Source: Cupriavidus pampae | GTDB taxonomy: Bacteria; Pseudomonadota; Gammaproteobacteria; Burkholderiales; Burkholderiaceae | Length of the DNA stretch: 64,000 nucleotides | Reading direction: 5' to 3' | NCBI RefSeq assembly: GCF_914271485.1 | Contig: NZ_CAJZAG010000004.1 | Coordinates: forward strand, 1-64,000 | In this document: one piece after another, positions 27,711-36,290 of the stretch | How positions within the stretch are numbered: the first letter of the stretch is position 1 | Layout of the letters: each line of letters begins with the position of its first letter | Program-made: the position numbers and the translations under genes | Notes under the pieces: generated by a model | What the model was told of the DNA's origin: nothing | The model's database searches: none | The model's input: only the letters and a program-made list of their open reading frames with translations

Positions 27711-29153
27711 TTATTTGTTGCTGTTCTGCAGCTGTGCGAACTGCTGCGTCAGGTACGACTTGGTCTGATTCAGCTGGGCCACCAGCACGTCCAGCGCGGT
27801 GAACTGAGCCTTATAGCGATCCATGGTCGACTGGATGCGGTCCTGGGTCTGCGTGTACTTGTCGTTCAAGTCCTTGAGCGAGTCCGTCAGCCCGTTGGTC
27901 GCGTTGGTCAGCGCGCCGCTGTCGCCGTTCACGCCGTCGATGTAATCGGAGACCGTGTTACCCAGGCCCTTGCTGCCGTCCACGCCGCCGAAGAAGGCCG
28001 ACATGCCCGACGCGTTGTCGCGGATGGCAGCATCGAGCTTGTCATCGTTGACCTTGAGCTTGCCGTAGTTCTGACCCTTGTTCGAGGTGTCGAGGTCGAA
28101 CGAGATACCCATTTGCGACAGCGACAGCGTGCCACCCTTGCCGTCCGGCAGACCCGCGTTGAGCATCGAGCGCAGGCCGGTCTGGATGTTGCGCAGCGTG
28201 CCGTCGCCGGTCAGCGGCGCCGAGCTGGAAGGATCGCCAGGCTTGTTGCTGCTGGTATCGAACGCGGTCTGCGTGGCTGCCTCGGTCAGCAGCGCGTTGT
28301 ACGCGCTGACGAAATCCGTAACCGCCTTCTTGATCGAGTCGCTGTCCTGCGTCGCCGTCAGGGTGGTGGTGCCGGTCCCCGTCAGGGTCAGCGTGGTGCC
28401 CGGTACGGCGTCCTTGACGGTGTTTTCCTGGCTGACGATGCTGATGCCGTCGACCGTGAGTGTGGCATTGGTGGCCTTGACCTTTTCTTCCATGCCGTTC
28501 GGCTGCGTGGCCACGGTCGGGTCGAAGGCAACGACGTTGCTGACCGCGGCGTCGCTGGCACTGACCTTCATGGACATGTCCTCACCGGTCTTGGTCGAGG
28601 TCAGCACCAGGCGATAAGGCGTACCGGAGCCATCGTTGACGATGCTGGCCTGTACACCGACGCCGGCCTTGTTGATCGAATCGCGAATGCCTTGCAGCGA
28701 GGTGTCCGAGCCGATCGTCACGGTCTTGGTGCTGGTCGGTGCGCCGCCGGTGGCGAGATCCTTGCCGAAGTCGAACGTGATGGTGCCGCCGCCGATCGCG
28801 GCGGTCTGGCTGGCCTGGCCCTTGGATGCCAGCGTCTGGGCCTTCGCCAGCGTGTCGACCTTGATCTCATGGCTGCCCGGCAGCGAGTCGGCGCTGGTGG
28901 TGGCAGTCAGGATGCCGTTGCTGACGGCGGCTTTCACGACACTGAAGGTCTTCGGGTTCGTCAGATTCTTCGCGGCGGCCTGATACGCATCGAGTGCGTT
29001 CTTGATCTTGCCGTAGGCCGACAGCTTCGCCTGATAGGCGGTAGCCTGATCGGAGATAGGCTTGAGCGCCGCGTTCTCGTTGTCCTGGAGCGACTGGAGC
29101 AGATCCTGCAGATTCAGGCCCGAGCCGACGCCGATGTTGGAGATTCCTGCCAT
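27711..29153 (-). CDS. fliD: Flagellar filament cap protein FliD
   Basis: A 480-aa HAP2 protein that caps the filament and folds incoming flagellin. N-terminal SNIGVGSGLNLQDLLQSLQD is the coiled FliD_N region; the C-terminal helix has YKAQFTALDVLVAQLNQTKS. First gene of a fliD-fliS-fliT run. Size and composition (Thr/Ser/Asn-rich centre) are typical. Confidence 0.95.
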   Translation of the reverse strand: MAGISNIGVGSGLNLQDLLQSLQDNENAALKPISDQATAYQAKLSAYGKIKNALDAYQAAAKNLTNPKTFSVVKAAVSNGILTATTSADSLPGSHEIKVDTLAKAQTLASKGQASQTAAIGGGTITFDFGKDLATGGAPTSTKTVTIGSDTSLQGIRDSINKAGVGVQASIVNDGSGTPYRLVLTSTKTGEDMSMKVSASDAAVSNVVAFDPTVATQPNGMEEKVKATNATLTVDGISIVSQENTVKDAVPGTTLTLTGTGTTTLTATQDSDSIKKAVTDFVSAYNALLTEAATQTAFDTSSNKPGDPSSSAPLTGDGTLRNIQTGLRSMLNAGLPDGKGGTLSLSQMGISFDLDTSNKGQNYGKLKVNDDKLDAAIRDNASGMSAFFGGVDGSKGLGNTVSDYIDGVNGDSGALTNATNGLTDSLKDLNDKYTQTQDRIQSTMDRYKAQFTALDVLVAQLNQTKSYLTQQFAQLQNSNK

Positions 29154-29192
29154 TTTTATTTACCCCGTTCTTTTCTTCAACTGGATGCCGCG

Positions 29193-29576
29193 TTACACGG
29201 CGTGGCTGACAAACAAGCCTTGCAGTTTGTCGATAGCGCGTGCGACGCGCAGAACTTCTTCGTTCGGCATTTGCCGGATGATCTCGCCCGTATCTTTGTC
29301 GACCACCTTGGTGATGACACGATGGGTCTTGTCGTCGATCTCGAAGCGCAGGCCGATGGACGTGGTCTTGAGCACATCCACGAGCTCGCGCATGGCGTCG
29401 GAAGTGTTGGAGGTTCCGTCGGAATTGTTGGAGGAAGACCGGGCTGCCGGATCGGCCGCGCGTTGTGGCTCACCGAATGCCTTGATGGCTTCTGCCGGTG
29501 CCGGCGCCTGGCCGGTGGCGGAGGGATGCGCGGCGAGTTGCGCCGTCGACATCGAAACGGTATTAGGAATTGCCAT
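29193..29576 (-). CDS. flaG: FlaG-family flagellar protein
   Basis: A 127-aa protein with an unstructured Ser/Ala/Asn-rich N-terminus and a C-terminal FlaG domain (LRFEIDDKTHRVITKVVDKD, then EIIRQMPNEEVLRVARAI). ATG 29576 (MAIPNTVS) is chosen because GGAGA lies 6 bases upstream; longer starts reach into the fliC terminator area. FlaG proteins influence filament length. It lies between fliC and fliD as in many betaproteobacteria. Confidence 0.9.
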   Translation of the reverse strand: MAIPNTVSMSTAQLAAHPSATGQAPAPAEAIKAFGEPQRAADPAARSSSNNSDGTSNTSDAMRELVDVLKTTSIGLRFEIDDKTHRVITKVVDKDTGEIIRQMPNEEVLRVARAIDKLQGLFVSHAV

Positions 29577-29660
29577 GGTCATTCTCCGTCCGGCGAGGCT
29601 CGGCTCAGGGTCCTGTTGAAACGCTTTGCAGGCAGCGGTCTGCCTGCGAAACATTCCGGC

Positions 29661-29690
29661 AAAAAGGCCGGGCCTTGCGGCCCGGCCTTT
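29661..29690 (-). terminator. Intrinsic terminator of fliC
   Basis: 9-bp perfect stem GGCCGGGCC/GGCCCGGCC with a TTGC loop at 29666-29687. On the minus strand it is followed by TTTTT. It lies 13 bp past the fliC stop. Confidence 0.92.
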
Positions 29691-29702
29691 CCTGCGGCGT
29701 GA

Positions 29703-30890
29703 TTAACGCAGCAGCGACAGCACCGACTGGGTCGTCTGGTTAGCTTGCGACAGCACCGACGTACCAGCTTGTTGCAGGATCTGCGCGCGGGTCATGTTCG
29801 ACACTTCCGTTGCGTAGTCAGCGTCTTCGATGCGCGAACGCGAAGCCGACAGGTTGTTCACCGTCGTGCTCAGGTTGTTGATCGTCGATTCAAACCGGTT
29901 TTGCACAGCACCCAGGGCCGAGCGCAGGTTGTCCACCGTGGACAGTGCGGCGTCCATCGTGGCCAGCGGGTTGGTCGTGGCGGTTTGTTGGAAGTCCGAC
30001 GACGTCAGCGAGGCACCGTTGATGGTGAAGCCAGCGGTCGTACCGTTGTTCACGGCGTCAGCTGCCTTGACGGCGATGAACATCGTCGTGGAGGTAGCCG
30101 TGCCGTTGCCAGCGAAGCCCTTGGCCGACAGAGCGGTGTCGTCGGCGGCGGTCAGGCCGGTCATGCTCACGCGCACGAACAGGTTGCCCTTCGAATCCTG
30201 CACCAGATCTTGTGCGTTGATGGCCGACGAGGTGTTCAGGCCCAGAGCGCGCTGGATGTCAGCAGCCGACACGCCGGTGGCGCTGGTGCCGGTAGCGCCG
30301 TTGCCGAAGATGGCGGTAACAGCGGTACCGTTGGCGATCGTGCCGGTCGTGCCTTGCGGGCCAGCGACGCTGAAGCCCGAAATGCCCAGGGTCTTCGAGG
30401 TGATTTGTTGCAGGCCGATCGAGATGGTTTCAGCGTCGTTCGCGCCAACCTGGATCGTCATGTTTTGGTTCTTGGCCAGAACCTTCACGCCGTTGAACTG
30501 GGTCTGAGCCGACACGCGGTCGATTTCAGCCAGACGCTGCTTGATTTCGTCCTGGATCGACTTCAGATCCGAACCCGAGTTCGTGCCGTTGGCGGCTTGC
30601 ACCGACAGTTCACGGACACGTTGCAGGTTGTTGTTGACTTCGGTCAGCGCGCCTTCGGTCGTTTGAGCGATCGAGATACCGTCGTTGGCGTTACGCGAAG
30701 CTTGCGTCAGGCCGCGGATGTTTGCGGTGAAGCGGTTTGCGATGGCTTGGCCAGCGGCGTCATCCTTGGCGCTGTTGATACGCAGGCCCGACGACAGGCG
30801 TTGAATCGCGCTGTTCAGCGACGATTGCGACGTGTTCAGGTTGCTCTGCGTTTGCAGCGACAGAATGTTGGTATTGATGACTTGCGCCAT
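29703..30890 (-). CDS. fliC: Flagellin
   Basis: A 395-aa filament subunit. The conserved N-terminal D0/D1 ([40 protein letters not shown]) and C-terminal D1/D0 (ending [12 protein letters not shown]) flank a variable Thr/Ala/Gly-rich centre (about 170-300) that would carry surface glycans. A sigma-28 promoter lies about 100 bp upstream and an intrinsic terminator follows, so it is a single-gene unit. The Ser/Thr-rich centre is a plausible target of the nearby GT41 enzyme. Confidence 0.97.
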   Translation of the reverse strand: MAQVINTNILSLQTQSNLNTSQSSLNSAIQRLSSGLRINSAKDDAAGQAIANRFTANIRGLTQASRNANDGISIAQTTEGALTEVNNNLQRVRELSVQAANGTNSGSDLKSIQDEIKQRLAEIDRVSAQTQFNGVKVLAKNQNMTIQVGANDAETISIGLQQITSKTLGISGFSVAGPQGTTGTIANGTAVTAIFGNGATGTSATGVSAADIQRALGLNTSSAINAQDLVQDSKGNLFVRVSMTGLTAADDTALSAKGFAGNGTATSTTMFIAVKAADAVNNGTTAGFTINGASLTSSDFQQTATTNPLATMDAALSTVDNLRSALGAVQNRFESTINNLSTTVNNLSASRSRIEDADYATEVSNMTRAQILQQAGTSVLSQANQTTQSVLSLLR

Positions 30891-30986
30891 GGTACGACTC
30901 CTATTTGCAATGTTTTAGGCATTCCGGCGGGTGCCGTAACGTTGGCTGCCTGCTGGAGCAGGGGTAGAGTGCCTCCGTTGCAAGGG

Positions 30987-31013
30987 TTATCGACCAGCGG
31001 TGGGGAAGCTTTA
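30987..31013 (-). promoter_or_regulatory. Sigma-28 (FliA) promoter of fliC
   Basis: Minus strand: TAAA (31013-31010), a 15-base spacer, then GTCGATAA (30994-30987), against the consensus TAAA-N15-GCCGATAA. It gives a leader of roughly 90 bases before the fliC ATG. Confidence 0.85.
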
Positions 31014-31070
31014 GTGTGACTTTTACGAGAGTTGATACGGCGCGCCACATGGGACGCGCGGCATTGCGCT

Positions 31071-31388
31071 TTAGCGGCGCTTGCGGGTGCGCGGCACGAA
31101 CAGGCGCACGAACTCCGGCGACGTCTCCGCGTCCGGTACCACGGCCTCGCCCTCGGGGCCGGCCGGCGTGACTACCGTGACGGAACGCTTGTAGACCAGC
31201 ACGGGCGTGGGATCGTTCAGATCCTGCCCGAGCAGCAGCATGTAATTGTCCGAGGCAATGACCACGCCCGTGAGGCGCGTGCCATTCGACAGATGAACGA
31301 TGACCGGGACGCGACTGGCGCTGTGGGCCGCGAATTGCAGGTGCTGCAGTTTGCGACTGGGTCGGGAGGCCTTTTTTTCCTGCTTCAC
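31071..31388 (-). CDS. Hfq-like Sm-domain RNA-binding protein
   Basis: A 105-aa protein with an Hfq/Sm fold. The Sm1 part is VPVIVHLSNGTRLTGVVIAS, and the Sm2 part VLVYKRSVTVVTP matches the Hfq YKHAISTVVP block in layout, with Arg replacing the His. It has a basic N-terminus (MKQEKKASRPSRKLQ) and an extended basic C-terminus ending PRTRKRR. Main hfq genes usually sit beside hflX, so this is probably a paralogue. It lies beside fliC and faces away from a candidate sigma-28 small RNA. RNA binding is inferred from the fold. Confidence 0.8.
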   Translation of the reverse strand: MKQEKKASRPSRKLQHLQFAAHSASRVPVIVHLSNGTRLTGVVIASDNYMLLLGQDLNDPTPVLVYKRSVTVVTPAGPEGEAVVPDAETSPEFVRLFVPRTRKRR

Positions 31389-31777
31389 AACTTCTCCGGA
31401 AGAGCCCGCGAGGGTTCTGGCGGCTGACGACGGTACGATGACCAGGTGCGCGGATCGGCGTCGCTCCTTCTATATGAAGGAAGAAGCACGATGCGGCCCG
31501 ATCCTGGCGAGGGATGAAACATTCGCTCTCGATACCGGCGCGGGGGATCCCGCAGTCGCCGACGAAATGTTCGTCTTGCGGCGCCACCAGAAGAGAAGGG
31601 AAATACTTCAGGCCAAAGGGTAACAAAGTTTTACAAATCTTGACGAGGACGAGCGCTAACCCGGCCTAGAGCATTTGCTCTAACGTTGTCGTTGTGGAAA
31701 TTGTGGAGCTGAGGTAACTCCCGATTTGGGCGCTACAGACTTGTCAAAAGAATCGCCTTCATCACAAATGAAAAACC
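31389..31777. other. Intergenic region upstream of the Hfq-like gene
   Basis: No gene recognised. The region should hold the promoter of the Hfq-like gene on the minus strand. A 16-bp inverted repeat, TAGAGCA-TT-TGCTCTA at 31667-31682, is operator-like. Confidence 0.45.
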
Positions 31778-31804
31778 TAAGCTTTGTGAAGATGCTGCCG
31801 ATAA
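31778..31804 (+). promoter_or_regulatory. Sigma-28 (FliA) promoter facing right
   Basis: TAAGCTTT beginning at 31778, then a perfect GCCGATAA at 31797-31804, with 15 bases between TAAG and GCCG. The consensus is TAAAGTTT-N11-GCCGATAA. The -10 overlaps an inverted repeat CTGCCGA-TAACTC-TCGGCAG (31795-31814). Transcription should start near 31811. Confidence 0.85.
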
Positions 31805-31810
31805 CTCTCG

Positions 31811-32014
31811 GCAGGACCAAAAGTGATTCCTTCAGACGTTTTTGATGAAGAATTCGCTAACCCGTTACACCTACCATCGGGGGTTTCCCTGATAGAAGGT
31901 CGATTTACACCTCATGTAAGCAGGTTTATATTCGGGGCCTGAGCCAAATTTCCGGTTCTTTTACACAGCAGTCCTGAAAGCCTACGAGCACCCCGCGCGT
32001 GGGCTTCTTTTTTT
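31811..32014 (+). ncRNA. Candidate sigma-28-dependent small RNA or small-protein mRNA
   Basis: The segment runs from the predicted start of the sigma-28 promoter to an intrinsic terminator at 31979-32014, about 200 nt. It contains a 39-codon frame, GTG 31823 to TGA 31942 (starting MIPSDVFDEEF), with AGGA 8 bases ahead. A terminator so far upstream of the chemoreceptor gene (ATG 32237) implies a stand-alone transcript. No RNA family recognised; expression is inferred. Confidence 0.55.
31979..32014 (+). terminator. Intrinsic terminator of the short sigma-28 unit
   Basis: Stem AGCCTACG/CGTGGGCT (8 bp with one G-U pair) with an 11-base loop, followed by TTCTTTTTTT. Confidence 0.8.
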
Positions 32015-32236
32015 GCCGAGCCCGCGTCGCATCGAGTGCACGGAAGCTATTAGACGTCACCCGTCATCTGGTCAATTCACCGAACTGCCGGTGTTTTACC
32101 CGTCATTTCAAATTCCGCCTCAAGTCGCCTTCCCGCCACGCCGTTAGGGCCCCCGTGCGTCCCCCCGTATGGTTTGAAATGCGGGGTGAAACGCTGCTCC
32201 TGCCAAACAAAGCAAACAGAGAGAAGGGGAACGGTG

Positions 32237-34330
32237 ATGGGCTTGCGAAATACAGGCATCGGGACGAGGTTGTCCCTGGCATTCCTGCTAGTGGTCGTCC
32301 TGCTGGCGGCCGTGGCCGCGGTGGGTGTGTCGTCGTTGCATGGCATGAACGACGCGATGCATACCGCCGTCGAGCAGCGGCTGCTGCGCGTGCTGGATCT
32401 CAACCGCGTCAAGGGCGATGCGCAGCAGATCGGCATGCTGGTGCGCGATGCGACGCTGTCCCAGGACCCCGCGCTGGTGACGCGCAATGCCGAGCGCATC
32501 GTGGCGGTGCGCGAGGAAGTGGCGCGCACGCTGAACGAATTCGGCAAATTGCTCGAGCAATCGGGCCATCCGGACCGCAAGGCGATGCTCGATTCGCTGA
32601 CCGAGGCGCGCCAAGCCTATAACAAGCAACTCGACGCTGTGGTCCAGCAACTGCGGGCCGGTGACTTCGACGGCGCGCGCGCCGGACTCGCCAGCGGTCT
32701 TGCGCAAGCGCAGGCACCGTATTTCGACAAGCTCGACGAATTGTCCGCCTCGGGCCGCAAGATGGCGATCTCGGCGGTTGGCAGCGCGAGCGAGCGCTAC
32801 GAGCTCACGCGCAATGTCCTGATTGGCCTTGCCGTGCTGGCCGCAGTGGTGGCCGTGATACTCGGTATGGCCATCACGCGCTCGATCATCCGCCCCGCGC
32901 GCCATGCGCTGGATGCCGCGGAAGCGTTGTCGGCTGGTCGCCTCGGCCACAGCATCGATGTGCGCAGCCAGGACGAGATGGGCCGCATGCTGGGCGCGCT
33001 GGAACGCGCCTTCGGCCAGTTGCGCAGTCTCGTACATGGCATTCAGCAGGCGGCGGGCTCGATCGACACGGCCGCGCGCGAGATCAGCACCGGCAATACC
33101 GACCTGTCGCAACGTACCGAGGAGCAGGCAGCTTCGCTCGAGCAGACCGCCGCGTCGATGGAGCAACTGACCTCCACGGTGCGCCAGAATGCCGAGAACG
33201 CGCGTCAGGCTAACCAGCTGGCGGTGAATGCATCCGACGTGGCCAGCGAAGGCGGGCGCGCGGTGCGTGGCGTGGTGGAAACGATGGACGGCATCTCGAA
33301 GTCCTCGAAGCGTGTCAGCGAAATCATCGGCACGATCGAGAGCATCGCGTTCCAGACCAATATCCTCGCGCTCAACGCGGCCGTGGAAGCCGCGCGCGCG
33401 GGCGAGCAGGGTCGGGGCTTCTCGGTGGTTGCAGCCGAGGTGCGCACGCTGGCGCAACGTTCGTCGGCGGCTGCCAAGGAAATCGGCGACCTGATCAACG
33501 GTTCGGTCAGGCAGGTACAAGACGGCGCGAAGCAGGTGGAAGCCGCGGGTCGGACCATGGACGATATCGTTGGCGCGGTGCGCCGCGTGACCGACATCAT
33601 GGGTGAGATTACCGCCGCCAGCCAGGAGCAATCGGCGGGCATCGAGCAGGTGAGCCTGGCAATTACGCAGATGGAAGGCGTGACGCAGCAGAACGCGGCG
33701 CTGGTCGAAGAAGCCGCCGCAGCGGCGGAAAGCCTGCTGCAACAGGCGCAGGGCCTGGTCACCGAAGTGGCCAAGTTCGATGTCGGGACGTCGCAGGCCG
33801 CGCCACGCGTGGCCCCCGCACGTGCGGCCATCGCCCATGCTGCCCCGGCCCCGCGCGCGTTGTCGGCTCCGGCACGGGCGCTTGCATCGGCCCCGGTGCG
33901 GGCGCTGCCCCAACCCAAGGCCAGCCCGGTGGCCGTCGCACGGACCGCGGCTCCCGCAGCGACCGGTGCGACCGGTGCGACTGCATCGACCGCACGGACC
34001 GCAACCACCGCCCCGACCCCCACACGCGTGCGTGCCATCTCGCGTCCGGTTACCGCCCCGGCGCAGCCGACGGCCGCGCCGGCACCGCGCCCGGCGCGTG
34101 AAGCCGCCGTGCCCGCAGCGGTCCGCGCGCCGGTGGTGCGCAAGGCGCCGGCCTCGGTGCTGCCCACTCGCACGCCCGCCGCGCCCGCCAAGGCGCGCGG
34201 ACCGGTGGAGCGCCAGCGTCGCGAGCCGGTGTTGCAGCCGGCGCGCCGCCCGGGTCACGGCCGTGCCGCCGCAGGTGCCGCGAGTGCCGCGCTGGCCACG
34301 GCTGGTGCCGGCGACTGGGAAACTTTCTGA
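32237..34330 (+). CDS. Methyl-accepting chemotaxis protein with tethered C-terminus
   Basis: A 697-aa chemoreceptor; ATG 32237 has an AAGGGG ribosome site. TM1 (LSLAFLLVVVLLAAVAAVGV), a helical 4HB-like periplasmic sensor at about 35-190, TM2 (VLIGLAVLAAVVAVILGMAI), HAMP, then the kinase-control hairpin with the invariant tip (FQTNILALNAAVEAARAGEQ). After about residue 510 comes a roughly 180-residue Ala/Pro/Arg-rich linker ending DWETF, which matches the CheR/CheB-binding pentapeptide (xWxxF) of high-abundance receptors. The ligand is unknown. Confidence 0.93.
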   Translation: MGLRNTGIGTRLSLAFLLVVVLLAAVAAVGVSSLHGMNDAMHTAVEQRLLRVLDLNRVKGDAQQIGMLVRDATLSQDPALVTRNAERIVAVREEVARTLNEFGKLLEQSGHPDRKAMLDSLTEARQAYNKQLDAVVQQLRAGDFDGARAGLASGLAQAQAPYFDKLDELSASGRKMAISAVGSASERYELTRNVLIGLAVLAAVVAVILGMAITRSIIRPARHALDAAEALSAGRLGHSIDVRSQDEMGRMLGALERAFGQLRSLVHGIQQAAGSIDTAAREISTGNTDLSQRTEEQAASLEQTAASMEQLTSTVRQNAENARQANQLAVNASDVASEGGRAVRGVVETMDGISKSSKRVSEIIGTIESIAFQTNILALNAAVEAARAGEQGRGFSVVAAEVRTLAQRSSAAAKEIGDLINGSVRQVQDGAKQVEAAGRTMDDIVGAVRRVTDIMGEITAASQEQSAGIEQVSLAITQMEGVTQQNAALVEEAAAAAESLLQQAQGLVTEVAKFDVGTSQAAPRVAPARAAIAHAAPAPRALSAPARALASAPVRALPQPKASPVAVARTAAPAATGATGATASTARTATTAPTPTRVRAISRPVTAPAQPTAAPAPRPAREAAVPAAVRAPVVRKAPASVLPTRTPAAPAKARGPVERQRREPVLQPARRPGHGRAAAGAASAALATAGAGDWETF

Positions 34331-34488
34331 AAGATTCAGGACATGCGTGCGAATGAAGAACTGGCCTACAATGGCGGTTCTTCTTCATCACAAGAGCAGA
34401 CAAGGCCAACGAGGCCCCGTGTCATGACTGGTTGAAAGGTCAGGCACGTAACGAGCCCCCAGCCCGAGAGCCGCCGTCTGCCGCGCTC

Positions 34489-36096
34489 ATGTCTTCCTCT
34501 TCCCCCGCCCCTATCGGAGACCAGGCCCGCACGGTCTCCAATGCATCTTCCACCTCCGCCGCTGCTTCCGCCGCGCAGGTTCCCGTGCCTCAAGTACCGG
34601 TCATGCAGGTGCTGTTCGGGCTCATGCTGGCCATTCTGCTTGGCGCGCTCGAGCAGTCGATCGTCGCGGTGGTGCTGCCCGACATCGCGTTGCAGCTCAA
34701 TGGCTTCGACGACATGGCGTGGGTGATCTCCGCCTATCTGGTCGCCTCCACCGTGGTGACGCCGATCTACGGCAAGCTTTCCGACGTGCTCGGCCGCCGT
34801 GCGGTGCTCAGTTTCTCGATCATCCTGTTCACGCTGGCCTCGGTGTTCTGCGCGATGGCGACATCGATGCCGATGCTGATTCTTGCGCGCATCCTGCAGG
34901 GGCTCGGGGGCGGTGGGCTGATCTCGGTGTCGCAGGCCACCATCGGCGACGTGGTGCCGTTGCGCGAGCGCGGCCGCTATCAGGGCTACGTCAGCGGCGT
35001 GTGGGCGGTGGCGAGCATGGCTGGCCCCGTCATCGGCGGCTACCTCGCGCACTGGCTGACGTGGCGCTGGATCTTCTGGATCAATCTGCCGCTTGCGCTG
35101 ATTGCACTGATCGTCGTGCGGCGCGCGCTGCGTCATCTGCCGGTCAGTGGCCGGCGTCATCGCATCGATTACCCGGGCGCGCTGTTGTTCGGCGGCGGCC
35201 TGACCGGATTGCTGGTGTTCCTCACGCGGCTCGGGCAGGGCCATTCGCCGCTGGAGGTGGAATCGATTGGCTTGCTGCTGGCAGGCGTGCTCGGGCTGGC
35301 GATCTTCGTCTGGCAGGAGCGCCGCGCGGTGGACCCGGTGATTCCGCTCGACCTGCTTGCCGTGCCTACCGTGGCGATCTGCTGCACGACGCTATTCATC
35401 TGCTTCTTCCAGCTGATTGCGATGTCGGTGCTGTTGCCGCTGCGCTTCCAGGTGGTAGGCGGCGCGCCCGCCGATATCGCGGCGTTGCGTTTGGTGCCGT
35501 TGACGCTGGCGATTCCGTTCGGTGCTTTTATTTCCGGCCGCATGATGTCGTGGACCGGTCGCTACAAGCCGCTGCAGCTGGCGGGATCTGTCGTCGCGCC
35601 GATCGCGATCGTAGGCCTGGCCTTCGTGCCCGTGCATGACGTGATGCCGAGCCTGCTGGTGATGGTGGTGCTTGGTCTCTCGCTGGGCCTGCAGTTCCCG
35701 AGCGGCCTTGTGGCCACGCAGAACGCGGTGCCACAACAACAGATGGGTATCGCGACGGCGCTGACCGCGTTCTCGCGGCTGCTTGGCGGCGCGGTCGGTG
35801 TGGCCGTGCTGACCACGGTGCTGATCGCGCTGCTGCGTCATAGCGGGGTGGCGATGTCGGCCGGGCATGCGGGCGAGGACGTGCTGATGAGCATGTTCCG
35901 CCGCGCCCTCGGCGGCGCCGACCAGGCCGACGCGGCCGCGGTACGCGCCGCTGCCGAGCAGGCCTTCCGCACACTGTTCCTGCTGAGCGCAGCCGTATCG
36001 CTGATCTCGCCGTTCCTCGTGATGCGCCTCAAGGAGGTCGCCCTGCGCGGCAGCCCCGCCGAAGCCGCCAAGGCCGCCGCCGCGGCGGCCGAGTAG
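34489..36096 (+). CDS. MFS drug exporter, DHA2/EmrB-like (14 TM)
   Basis: A 535-aa inner-membrane proton antiporter. After about 40 Ser/Ala-rich residues come the family motifs: LGALEQSIVAVVLPDIALQL (TM1), WVISAYLVASTVVTPIYGKL leading to DVLGRRA (motif A), and GVWAVASMAGPVIGGYLA (motif C). ATG 34489 (MSSSSPAPIG) is chosen over an upstream start that adds a Pro-rich stretch. It stands alone, without membrane fusion or outer-membrane partners, so it probably exports to the periplasm. Substrate unknown. Confidence 0.88.
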   Translation: MSSSSPAPIGDQARTVSNASSTSAAASAAQVPVPQVPVMQVLFGLMLAILLGALEQSIVAVVLPDIALQLNGFDDMAWVISAYLVASTVVTPIYGKLSDVLGRRAVLSFSIILFTLASVFCAMATSMPMLILARILQGLGGGGLISVSQATIGDVVPLRERGRYQGYVSGVWAVASMAGPVIGGYLAHWLTWRWIFWINLPLALIALIVVRRALRHLPVSGRRHRIDYPGALLFGGGLTGLLVFLTRLGQGHSPLEVESIGLLLAGVLGLAIFVWQERRAVDPVIPLDLLAVPTVAICCTTLFICFFQLIAMSVLLPLRFQVVGGAPADIAALRLVPLTLAIPFGAFISGRMMSWTGRYKPLQLAGSVVAPIAIVGLAFVPVHDVMPSLLVMVVLGLSLGLQFPSGLVATQNAVPQQQMGIATALTAFSRLLGGAVGVAVLTTVLIALLRHSGVAMSAGHAGEDVLMSMFRRALGGADQADAAAVRAAAEQAFRTLFLLSAAVSLISPFLVMRLKEVALRGSPAEAAKAAAAAAE

Positions 36097-36129
36097 TCCT
36101 AAAGGGCGAGCCGCGCCTACCGCCGGTTC

Positions 36130-36290
36130 GCTCCCCACTCCCTCAGGCAGACCGCCGCGAACATTTCGCATGCCGTCGGTGTGCTCCCCACTCCCTCAGG
36201 CAGAGCGCCGCGAGCATGTCGCATGCCGTTGGTGTGCTCCCCTCTCCCTGGAGGGAGAGGGGCCGGGGGAGAGGGTGAATCAAATCCCTA
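36130..36290. repeat. 53-bp tandem repeat and REP-like inverted repeats
   Basis: A unit starting CTCCCCACTCCCTCAGGCAG occurs at 36131 and 36184, with a third start at 36237 (53-bp period). The third leads into a palindrome, CCCCTCTCCCT-GG-AGGGAGAGGGG (about 36240-36263). A related palindrome with GGGGCCGGGGGTGAGGG lies at 36300-36336. This class of C/T-rich palindrome is dispersed in many betaproteobacterial genomes. Confidence 0.75.

Noticed and set aside
32130-32165. Sigma-28 promoter directly before the chemoreceptor gene
   Set aside because: The best match (TCAA, 16-17 bases, GCCGTTAG) departs at several positions from the consensus; too weak to list.
32288-34258. Long minus-strand frame of about 650 codons
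   Set aside because: Antisense shadow of the chemoreceptor gene with no recognisable domain.
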